The position numbers and the translations under genes are program-made. The notes beneath the pieces were generated by a model. The model was not told the DNA's origin. It saw only the letters and a list, made by a program, of their open reading frames with translations, and ran no database searches. Source: an uncultured Prevotella sp. (GTDB lineage: Bacteria; Bacteroidota; Bacteroidia; Bacteroidales; Bacteroidaceae). From it: a DNA stretch of 49,728 nt. The DNA lies in assembly GCA_900315035.1 (NCBI GenBank), contig OMXO01000015.1:1-49728 (forward strand). The letters are read 5' to 3'. Within the stretch, counting starts at the first letter, position 1; the number at the start of each line of letters is the position of its first letter. Positions 42,444-49,728 of the stretch are shown piece after piece.

Positions 42444-44279
42444 TATTCCAGATAGGTATAACCGTAAAGCCCTGAACGATAGTTGCTCAGGAATTCCTTT
42501 CCTTCCTCAAGGGTGATCTTACCCTGCTTGACACTCTTTGCCACCCAGACTTCCAGTTGGCGTACAAGTTTCTTGGGGTTGTATTGCACGTATTCAAGCA
42601 CCTCTTCAACTGTCTCACCATCGATTATCTGGTCGATATGATAAGTACCGTCTTTCTCAGAGATATGCACCGCATTCGTGTCGCCGAAAAGGTTGTGCAT
42701 GTCACCCAAGATTTCCTGATAGGCACCTACAAGGAATACTCCAAGGTAGTAAGGCTCATTTTTCTTTAATGGATGAACGGGCAGTGAATGTGTGTTATGG
42801 AGATTGGTAGTGAAATTGGCGATTTTACCATCACTGTCGCAGGTAATATCCTGAATAGTGGCATTGCGTGTGGGACGCTCGTCAAGTCGCTGGATGGGCA
42901 TGATGGGGAATACTTGGTCGATGGCCCACGAGTCGCTGAGACTCTGGAAGAGTGAGAAGTTGCAGAAATACTTGTCGGCCAAGAGTTTGTCAATCTTCAT
43001 CAGTTCTTCAGGGATATGTTTCAGACTTTTTGCCAACGCATGAATCTCATGGCAGACACTCCAGTACATAGCCTCTACCTCTGCACGAGTTCTCAGATCG
43101 ACGATACCATGCGAGAACAAGTCGAGCACCTCTTCACGGATCTGCTCTGCATCGTGCCAGTCCTCTAATACGTTGCGTGGCGACAGGTTATCCCAGATTT
43201 CATAGAGATCCTTCACCAACTGATGAGAATTCTCGTCGGGCTCGAATTCCTCAGGCATTTCGGGCAGCGAGGCTGTTTCCAGCACATCGATTACTAATAC
43301 GGAGTGATGGGCAGCCAGTGAACGTCCGCTCTCAGTGATGATATTTGGGTGGGGGAGGTTATTCTTGTTGGCTGCATCGACGAAGGTGTAGATACAGTCG
43401 TTCACATACTCCTGAATAGAGTAGTTCACAGAACTCTCGCTTGATAACATTATAGCCCATCTTGTGCAGTTGGATATAGAACTGCGAAGCCTCGCGGAGG
43501 GCTGTCTGAATACGACGGATCTTGGTGATTTGTGAGCCGATATGGAAATGGATCAAGCGCAGGCAGTCGCGCATGTCCTTCTTATCCATAAAATCCAGTG
43601 CTTCCAACAGTTCCGCACTGGTTAAGCCAAACTTTGAGGCGTCGCCACCGCTCTCTTCCCATTTGCCAGAGCCCGAAGAGGCAAGTTTAATGCGGATGCC
43701 GATATTGGGACGGATATTCATCTTCTTGGCTTCACGGGCGATAATCTCCAGCTCGTTCATCTTCTCCACCACGATGAAGATCTGCTTTCCCATTTTTTGT
43801 GCTAACAGGGCCAACTCGATATAGCTCTGATCCTTGTAGCCGTTGCAGACAATGATGGAGTCGCTCTGACACTGCATGGCGATGACGGCATGAAGTTCTG
43901 GCTTAGAACCTGCTTCAAGCCCAAGGTTAAACTTACGACCATGAGAGATAATCTCTTCGACCACTGGTTGCATCTGGTTCACTTTGATGGGGTAAACCAC
44001 ATAGTTTTCACCTTTATAATCGTATTCCTCAGCGGCCTTCTTGAAACAACTCCATGTCTTTTCAATCCGGTTGTCAAGGATATCGGGGAAACGAAGTAAA
44101 ACGGGTGGTGTGACATCACGGATTGCCAGCTCGTCCATCACCTCACGCAGGTCTATTTGCGTTCCGTTCTTACACGGTGTGACATAGACATCGCCTTTTT
44201 CGTTGATGCCAAAGTAAGAAGTGCCCCATCCGTTGATGTTGTAGAGCTCTTTCGAATCTTCAATAGTCCATTTTTTCAT
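42443..44279 (-). pseudogene. speA: Arginine decarboxylase broken by an internal deletion
   Basis: Two frames cover one gene. The first (from ATG 44279) has the arginine decarboxylase start, the PLP-lysine motif YPIKVNQ and reads correctly up to MGYNV (Val278, codon 43448-43446), then runs out of frame to a stop at 43359. The correct frame resumes at once as SSESSVNYSIQEYVND and continues to 42443. The joined product would be about 611 residues against about 630 usual for SpeA, and the missing piece is the Gly-rich PLP-phosphate motif (GGGLGVDYDG-like) expected just after MGYN. Both the frame and an essential motif are lost, so the enzyme should be inactive. An assembly error remains possible. 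The gene starts 10 bp after aroK. Confidence 0.85.
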
Positions 44280-44289
44280 ACGCGTTGGT

Positions 44290-44817
44290 TTATAGGTTTA
44301 AAAGCTCACGGAGTTTTGCTATACTGATTTTGATTTTCTCATAATTATCCATCAGACTAACGTCGAGGGTGTACTTTGCCTTAGAGTAAAAAGGCTCTCG
44401 TTTGTCTAACTGCTCGCGGATGAAGGCAATAAGTTCTTCAGAAGATTTTCCCTTCAGCAATGGGCGTTCCACCTTGGCCATCTGCAGATGCTTGTAAAGC
44501 ACCTCTGGAGAGGCTTTCAGATAGACCACTTGTCCCTGTTGGTTCAGATAGTCCATATTGTCAAAGAAACATGGGGTTCCGCCGCCGCAACTGATGATGA
44601 CATTCTCAAACTCTGCCACTTCATGGAGCATATTGTATTCTATCTTACGGAATCCCTCTTCACCGCGTTCGGCAAAGATCTCGGACACAGATTTTCGCAT
44701 ACGGCTCTCAATGTACCAGTCCAAGTCGTAGAAGATGATACCCAGTTCCTTCGAGAGTGCCTTGCCGATGGTGGTCTTACCGGCACCCATATAGCCAATC
44801 AGGATAATACGCTTCAT
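44290..44817 (-). CDS. aroK: Shikimate kinase
   Basis: 175 residues, cytoplasmic. The Walker A motif is GYMGAGKTT near residues 8-16, followed by FYDLDWYIE (shikimate-binding Asp), the FRKIE block and ISCGGGTP, all standard for shikimate kinase, which makes shikimate 3-phosphate for aromatic amino acid synthesis. It begins 3 bp after the topA stop and precedes speA by 10 bp, so it belongs to the topA transcript. Confidence 0.94.
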   Translation of the reverse strand: MKRIILIGYMGAGKTTIGKALSKELGIIFYDLDWYIESRMRKSVSEIFAERGEEGFRKIEYNMLHEVAEFENVIISCGGGTPCFFDNMDYLNQQGQVVYLKASPEVLYKHLQMAKVERPLLKGKSSEELIAFIREQLDKREPFYSKAKYTLDVSLMDNYEKIKISIAKLRELLNL

Positions 44818-44820
44818 TGA

Positions 44821-47133
44821 TCAGCCCTTTTTAGCTGGTACACTTTGGATGATCTTCATGCACTCATCATAAGTCAGTTCCTTGGCACGCTCATGCATGT
44901 TCTTGGGCAGGCGATAGTTCTTTCCGTCGTATGACAGATATGGACCATATCGGCCGTCAAGGACTTCCAGTTTCGGATCTTCGAGGAATATCTTCAGGTG
45001 CTTCTGGTTATCTTGCTGACGTTTCTCCTCAATGAGGGCGATGGCCTCTTCGAGGGTGATGGACATCGGGTCAATGGACTTTGGAAGCGAGGTGTATTTG
45101 CGATCGTGGAGTACATATGGGCCGAAACGTCCAGCACCGATGGTGACGGGCTTCCCTTCGAACTCACCGACTTCACGAGGCAACTTGAATAGTTCGAGTG
45201 CCTCTTCCAAAGTGATGGTCTCCATCGACTGTTCCTTGGGCAGTTGGGCAAACTGCGGTTTATTCTTGTCTTCAGCGGTGCCGATTTGTACGACTGGTCC
45301 GAAACGGCCAATCTTCACAAATACGGGGCGCTTGGTTTTGGGGTCGATACCTAACTCGCGCTCACCAGCTTTGTGCTCATTGCGGCTGTTCATCGTCTTC
45401 TCCACAGAGGGTTCGAAGTTCTTGTAGAAGGTACGCATCATATCCGTCCATTTCTCTTGACCTTCAGCAATCTTATCGAAATCCTGTTCTACCTTAGCTG
45501 TGAAGTTGTAGTCCATGATATCCGTGAAATTGCTCATCAAGAAGTCGTTCACAACGATACCGATGTCTGTAGGGATCAGCTTCCCTTTCTCTGAGCCTAC
45601 AATTTCCTTGCGGGTCTTTTGGCTGATCTGTTTGCCTTTCAGGATGATGACAGCGTATTGACGTTCCTCACCTTTCTTGTCGCCCTTCTGAACGTATTCA
45701 CGTTGCTGGATGGTAGAAATGGTGGGCGCATAGGTTGACGGACGGCCAATGCCGAGTTCCTCCATCTTATGGACAAGACTTGCTTCGGTATATCGTTGGG
45801 GACCCTGGCTGAAACGCTCTGTGGCGCTGATTTCACGGCGGGTCAACTCCTGACCATTCTTCAGAGGCGGGAGAATATGGCCAAACTCATCCTGCTGCTC
45901 GTCGTCGTCTTGCGACTCGCGATAGACTTTGATAAAACCATCGAATTTTACGACCTCGCCCTGGGCCACGAATTGCTCGTTTGCGCCACTGATATTGATA
46001 TTGACTGTGGTCTTCTCTATTTCTGCATCTGCCATCTGACTGGCAATGGTGCGTTTCCATATGAGTTCATACAGACGCTTCTCTTGTGCAGTACCCTCAA
46101 TCTCCGTCTGATCCATATAGGTAGGACGGATAGCCTCGTGAGCCTCTTGCGCACCTTTTGCACTGGTGTGGTACTGGCGGGTCTTGCTGTACTCACTACC
46201 ATAGAGTTTGATGATCTCCTCCTTGCTGGCACCAAGACAGAGCTTAGAGAGGTTTACAGAGTCGGTACGCATGTAGGTGATACGTCCACTTTCATACAGA
46301 TGTTGGGCAACCATCATGGTCTGGCTCACCGTGAAGCCCAGTTTGCGGGCAGCCTCCTGTTGGAGGGTAGAAGTGGTGAATGGAGGAGCTGGCGTACGTT
46401 TCACAGGCTTCTTGGCTACACTGTCCACACTGAAGACGGCTGTCTTGCACTTCTCCAGGAAAATAGTCACCTCCTCTTCGGTCTTTAAACGATTAGCCAG
46501 TAGGGCCTTGACCTCTGTAGCAGAACCATCGGGGTTGGTAATGGCGAAAATGCCATTCACGCTATAGTATGTTTCGCTCTTGAATGCCTGTATCTCGCGT
46601 TCACGCTCTACAATGAGTCGGACAGCCACACTCTGTACACGTCCGGCAGAGAGAGCTGGTTTCACCTTACGCCATAACACTGGTGACAGTTTGAAGCCTA
46701 CGATACGGTCAAGCACACGACGAGCCTGCTGGGCATTCACTAAGTTCATGTCAAGATGGCGCGGATGCTCGATGGCCTCTAAAATGGCCGGCTTGGTAAT
46801 CTCGTGGAAGACAATACGATTGGTCTTCTGCTTGTCCAATCCCAACACTTCACACAGATGCCAAGAGATGGCCTCTCCTTCACGGTCTTCATCGGATGCC
46901 AGCCATACCTTCTCTGCTTTTTCTGCTTTGGCGCGAAGGTCGGCCACGAGTTTGGATTTCTCCTCGGGAATCTCATATTCTGGTTCGAGCGACTTGTCGT
47001 CGATGCTCAATTCCTTCTTTTTCAAGTCGCGGATGTGCCCATAGCTTGACATCACCTTGAAATCTTTTCCCAGGAACTTCTCAATCGTCTTCGCCTTGGC
47101 AGGAGACTCTACTATCACTAAGTTCTTTTGCAT
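44821..47133 (-). CDS. topA: DNA topoisomerase I
   Basis: 770 residues. N-terminal TOPRIM domain (LVIVESPAKAKTIEKFLG, SDEDREGEAISWHL), then the core with the active-site Tyr287 in RITYMRTDSVN. The C-terminus has repeated RFGPxV-type units (KIGRFGPVVQIG, AGRFGPYVLHD, DGRYGPYLSYDG) in place of the Cys4 zinc fingers of the E. coli enzyme, as is usual in this phylum. It relaxes negative supercoils. It is the first gene of the unit with aroK, speA and argB. Confidence 0.96.
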   Translation of the reverse strand: MQKNLVIVESPAKAKTIEKFLGKDFKVMSSYGHIRDLKKKELSIDDKSLEPEYEIPEEKSKLVADLRAKAEKAEKVWLASDEDREGEAISWHLCEVLGLDKQKTNRIVFHEITKPAILEAIEHPRHLDMNLVNAQQARRVLDRIVGFKLSPVLWRKVKPALSAGRVQSVAVRLIVEREREIQAFKSETYYSVNGIFAITNPDGSATEVKALLANRLKTEEEVTIFLEKCKTAVFSVDSVAKKPVKRTPAPPFTTSTLQQEAARKLGFTVSQTMMVAQHLYESGRITYMRTDSVNLSKLCLGASKEEIIKLYGSEYSKTRQYHTSAKGAQEAHEAIRPTYMDQTEIEGTAQEKRLYELIWKRTIASQMADAEIEKTTVNINISGANEQFVAQGEVVKFDGFIKVYRESQDDDEQQDEFGHILPPLKNGQELTRREISATERFSQGPQRYTEASLVHKMEELGIGRPSTYAPTISTIQQREYVQKGDKKGEERQYAVIILKGKQISQKTRKEIVGSEKGKLIPTDIGIVVNDFLMSNFTDIMDYNFTAKVEQDFDKIAEGQEKWTDMMRTFYKNFEPSVEKTMNSRNEHKAGERELGIDPKTKRPVFVKIGRFGPVVQIGTAEDKNKPQFAQLPKEQSMETITLEEALELFKLPREVGEFEGKPVTIGAGRFGPYVLHDRKYTSLPKSIDPMSITLEEAIALIEEKRQQDNQKHLKIFLEDPKLEVLDGRYGPYLSYDGKNYRLPKNMHERAKELTYDECMKIIQSVPAKKG

Positions 47134-47164
47134 ACTATGTCTCGTTTTTATTTCTTACGGGCTG

Positions 47165-47172
47165 CAAAAGTA
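47165..47172 (-). promoter_or_regulatory. -7 element of the topA unit
   Basis: Minus-strand TACTTTTG, 32 nt before ATG 47133. No clear -33 box. Confidence 0.4.
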
Positions 47173-47221
47173 AGCAAAAAAGTGGCTCACACCTTATTTA
47201 TATATGGGATTTTTTAATTTA

Positions 47222-47755
47222 TTAACAATTCTTGGCTAAGAAACGATGTACGGCCTCACGTATGGAACGCAGCCCGAACCGCTCTACATAGACCTCCCGA
47301 AGGGGCAGCCATGTCAGTTCTGCAGCATCGTCTCCTGCTTTTGCTACGGCCTTCTCATCAACGTGGCATATAAAGAACAAATCGAGGGTGTGGATGTCCA
47401 TCCCTGAATAACGATAGACATTAGGGATGGAGAAAAGGTACCTAACTTCCTCAGGTGCAATCTCGAGTCCTGTTTCCTCTTTGATTTCTCTTACCATGCC
47501 TTGTTCGGCATTCTCATAGTTGTCCACAAACCCTCCAGGTAGGTCCAGTGTGTCTTTGGCCGGCTCTTTGGCACGGCAGGCTACAAGCAACTCGCCTTTG
47601 CTGTTTAGGATGAAGGCTGCTGTTGAGGCTCTTGGGTTTTGATAGTAGGTAAAACCGCATTTGGCACAATGTCTGCTGAGGGCATTGTGGATTTCAAAAT
47701 CCTCACTGCCGCAATTCGGACAGAACTTGAATATTTCTAATGGATGTCTCTGCAT
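47222..47755 (-). CDS. Nudix hydrolase with N-terminal zinc ribbon
   Basis: 177 residues. A Cys4 zinc ribbon (Cys12, Cys15, Cys30, Cys33) precedes YQNPRASTAAFIL, then the Nudix box GGFVDNYENAE..MVREIKEETGLE, complete in its G-x5-E-x7-REUXEEXGU pattern. The ribbon plus Nudix order resembles NudC-type NAD pyrophosphatases but lacks their longer N-terminal domain and is shorter than NudC, so the substrate is uncertain. It lies 12 bp after the sialate O-acetylesterase gene on the same strand. Confidence 0.88.
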   Translation of the reverse strand: MQRHPLEIFKFCPNCGSEDFEIHNALSRHCAKCGFTYYQNPRASTAAFILNSKGELLVACRAKEPAKDTLDLPGGFVDNYENAEQGMVREIKEETGLEIAPEEVRYLFSIPNVYRYSGMDIHTLDLFFICHVDEKAVAKAGDDAAELTWLPLREVYVERFGLRSIREAVHRFLAKNC

Positions 47756-47767
47756 TTACTTTTTTCT

Positions 47768-49228
47768 TTACCAGTTGTCTGTACGGAAGGGGAAGAGTGG
47801 CATGTTGCCGGCATTCTTGACATTCCCGATTTGGAAATTCTTAAAACAGTAACGTACGGCAACAGGTTTCTTTACTTCGGGTGAGGTGATTTTGATAGCC
47901 TCGTCCCAATAGCCGCCTCCCTCTTGCCAGAAATGGCGGGCGGTAGCAGGATGGAACACCTTGTCTTCTCCTGCCAACTCAAAGCCCTGCATGTTCTCGA
48001 AAGGTGCATCGGCATAATAGTTGTTGTCGAGGTGTATCAAGATGGCATCATCCTTGATAATCATATCCTTGTATGATGAACTCTGATAATAAATGCCCTC
48101 AAATCCATAGTCTCTGTTCAGGGCTGTAAAGGCAAGGCGCTCACCAACTTGTTGTTTCTGAGCGGGATGAATCTGGGAATACTCATATGGATTCACAAGG
48201 TCGTTAGTGCAGACAAGACTGCTGTTAGGGATGATCTGAGATGCCTTGAACTGCTGCTCGCGGAGTAATGCACCGTTAATCCCGTCGAGCCCACCATAGT
48301 CGTAGGGTGCGATTTGTACGAAATAGAATGGTATTTCACCAAGGCCGAATTGTTTTCTCCATTGTTCAACTAATAGTTTCAGTCGCTGAGAGTACTGATC
48401 GCCAGGGTCACCCACGTTTGAGCAACCTTGATAGAAGATGATGCCTTTTACAGTGAAATTCAGAATAGGATTGAACGTACCGTTACCCCAGAGAAGAGAT
48501 CGGTGATAGTCCCACTTGTTCCATTTCTTGCAAATCTCCACAGAGTCTGTTGGGTCATTGGTATATTTTTGTAGATTCTCTTTCGTCAGCCAACTTTCCA
48601 CGCGCGTACCTCCTTTATTAGCTTCAATAAGACCAATGGGTATATTGAGGGCCTGATGCATGGTACGAGCGAAGAAATAACCTGTGGCAGAAAAGTCACT
48701 GACGGTCTTAGGTGAACAGATGCGCCACTCGCATTGTGCATCGTCTTGCGGCTCTGCACGCATGACGCTGGGAATCTTTACCGAGCGGACGCCTTGGTGA
48801 TTGGCGGCATCAATAACTGTCTGGTTGTAATTGTTGACGGGGCACATCCCAAAGCCTTTTACTGGCATTTCCATGTTCGATTGTCCAGCACATACCCATA
48901 CTTCACCAGCAACGACGTTGTTGATAGTCAAGGGTTCTCCATCGTCGAATGTGATGCTCAATGGCTCATAGCTGGCTTTCGGTGTCTGAACCTTCACAAG
49001 CCATTTGCCGTCTTTTCCGACTTTGGCTGTCACGACTTGCTCACTCCATGAGTTGGTTACCTTAACGGTCTTGCCAGGTTCGGCCCATCCCCAGAGACGA
49101 GCCTCTGTCTGCTGTTGTAATACCATGTTGTCACAGATAATGTGCGGTAGTCTTACCTTAGCCTGTGCACTAACAGTCATCAATGAGGCGAGTGCCAGAA
49201 TTGTCAGATTCTTATTCATTTTCACCAT
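47768..49228 (-). CDS. Sialate O-acetylesterase-type (SASA) esterase
   Basis: 486 residues from ATG 49228; a second ATG at 49219 is equally plausible, and an upstream one at 49261 is ruled out by the promoter. Signal peptide MNKNLTILALASLMTVSAQA. Motifs: WVCAGQSNMEMPV with the catalytic Ser, and SQIHPAQKQQVGERLA with the catalytic His. It removes acetyl groups from sialic acid or other glycans such as xylan, in the periplasm. It is divergent from a second esterase gene, from which only 113 bp separate it. The Nudix gene follows 12 bp downstream. Confidence 0.88.
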   Translation of the reverse strand: MVKMNKNLTILALASLMTVSAQAKVRLPHIICDNMVLQQQTEARLWGWAEPGKTVKVTNSWSEQVVTAKVGKDGKWLVKVQTPKASYEPLSITFDDGEPLTINNVVAGEVWVCAGQSNMEMPVKGFGMCPVNNYNQTVIDAANHQGVRSVKIPSVMRAEPQDDAQCEWRICSPKTVSDFSATGYFFARTMHQALNIPIGLIEANKGGTRVESWLTKENLQKYTNDPTDSVEICKKWNKWDYHRSLLWGNGTFNPILNFTVKGIIFYQGCSNVGDPGDQYSQRLKLLVEQWRKQFGLGEIPFYFVQIAPYDYGGLDGINGALLREQQFKASQIIPNSSLVCTNDLVNPYEYSQIHPAQKQQVGERLAFTALNRDYGFEGIYYQSSSYKDMIIKDDAILIHLDNNYYADAPFENMQGFELAGEDKVFHPATARHFWQEGGGYWDEAIKITSPEVKKPVAVRYCFKNFQIGNVKNAGNMPLFPFRTDNW

Positions 49229-49248
49229 TGTTTTAAGTTTCTGGTGGC

Positions 49249-49279
49249 AAAGGTAGTGCAAATCGAGCGAAAAAACAAA
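49249..49279 (-). promoter_or_regulatory. Promoter of the SASA esterase gene
   Basis: Minus-strand TACCTTTG (plus-strand 49249-49256) and TTTG (plus-strand 49276-49279) 19 bp upstream; leader about 15-20 nt. Confidence 0.7.
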
Positions 49280-49283
49280 TAAA

Positions 49284-49315
49284 TTTGCAATTTCTAAAAT
49301 AAAATGTTACCTTTG
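49284..49315 (+). promoter_or_regulatory. Promoter of the divergent esterase gene
   Basis: TTTG (49284-49287), 20 bp, TACCTTTG (49308-49315). Its -33 box is only 4 bp from that of the opposing SASA promoter. Confidence 0.75.
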
Positions 49316-49341
49316 CAGACAAAATTCAAACAAAACGACTA

Positions 49342-49728
49342 ATGACAAATCTAAAATCAGTATTGACTACCCTATTGCTGGCTTTTTCAGCAACAGCTTT
49401 TTCACAGAAAGGAATAACAATGGAAGTATGGCCTAACGGCGCACCGAACGCTAATGGTGATGACAAAGATAAAGCGGAGCTAACCGTTTATCTACCTGAT
49501 GCTAAGAAAGCAACGGGACGGGCTATCGTGTGTTGTCCCGGGGGCGGGTATAGTCATTTGGCTATGGACCATGAGGGCCATCAGTGGGCCACCTTCTTCA
49601 ATAATCAGGGCATTGCGCTGATTGTGCTTAAATACCGCATGCCGCATGGAAATTATGTCGTACCCATCTCTGATGCAGAACAAGCTATGAAGATTGTACG
49701 TCAAAATGCTGCCGAGTGGCATATTGAT
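49342..49728 (+). CDS. Alpha/beta-hydrolase esterase, cut by the window end
   Basis: 129 residues visible from ATG 49342. Signal peptide (MTNLKSVLTTLLLAFSATAFSQ), then the start of an alpha/beta-hydrolase: LTVYLPDAK, VCCPGGGYSHLAMDHEG (oxyanion HGGG-like PGGGY), LIVLKYRMPHG and PISDAEQAMKIVRQNA. This start is common in secreted Bacteroidota acetyl-xylan or feruloyl esterase-type enzymes. The catalytic Ser lies beyond the window. Its divergence from the SASA esterase gene suggests a shared deacetylation task. Confidence 0.82.
   Translation, partial: MTNLKSVLTTLLLAFSATAFSQKGITMEVWPNGAPNANGDDKDKAELTVYLPDAKKATGRAIVCCPGGGYSHLAMDHEGHQWATFFNNQGIALIVLKYRMPHGNYVVPISDAEQAMKIVRQNAAEWHID

Noticed and set aside
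43359-43450. Programmed frameshift in speA
   Set aside because: A true frameshift site would keep all coding sequence; here about 19 conserved residues are missing, so deletion or assembly error is the better reading.

Overview
The window is chromosomal DNA from a member of the Bacteroidota, most likely a Prevotella/Segatella-type member of the Bacteroidales. Signs of this are promoters with the Bacteroidota -33/-7 signature (TTTG, about 20 bp, TAnnTTTG), the near absence of Shine-Dalgarno sequences, a hybrid two-component regulator, GH92 enzymes, an S46 dipeptidyl-peptidase and LruC-domain lipoproteins. No rRNA, CRISPR array, transposase or integrase was seen.

Positions 1-13,625 hold a glycan-use locus read on the plus strand: the 3' end of an unidentified gene, a secreted DUF6055-type protein with an HExxH motif, a hybrid two-component sensor/AraC regulator, a GH92 alpha-mannosidase-like enzyme, a TPR sensor histidine kinase, and a 1089-residue protein that joins a histidine acid phosphatase to a second GH92 enzyme. 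The set suggests use of mannosylated, possibly phosphomannosylated, glycans. No SusC/SusD pair is present in the window.

Positions 13,630-28,000 are mostly housekeeping and accessory genes: an M16 peptidase, a pfkB kinase, a flavodiiron protein, a secreted hypothetical protein, a DEAD-box helicase, a LOG-family protein, a GH2 glycosidase, and an operon of a SpmA/SpmB-like membrane protein, a polysaccharide flippase and an S46 dipeptidyl-peptidase.

Positions 28,124-38,539 are the most unusual part: five consecutive LruC-domain (DUF4842) lipoproteins of differing architecture. Two are close paralogs and two carry beta-solenoid-like middles. A 650-bp non-coding gap inside the cluster holds two different repeat arrays, one with an exact 22-bp period and one of CCTAACA boxes spaced 11-12 bp apart in opposed orientations. 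The last gene of the cluster starts 20 bp after the CCA end of a tRNA-Met gene.

Positions 38,560-49,728 hold tRNA-Met, ribF, a CPBP membrane protease, an ECF sigma factor with its probable anti-sigma partner, a topA-aroK-speA-argB operon in which speA is broken by an internal deletion, a Nudix hydrolase, a sialate O-acetylesterase-type enzyme, and the start of a divergent alpha/beta-hydrolase esterase cut by the window end.

All functional calls are from reading the sequence and family knowledge; no database search was run.
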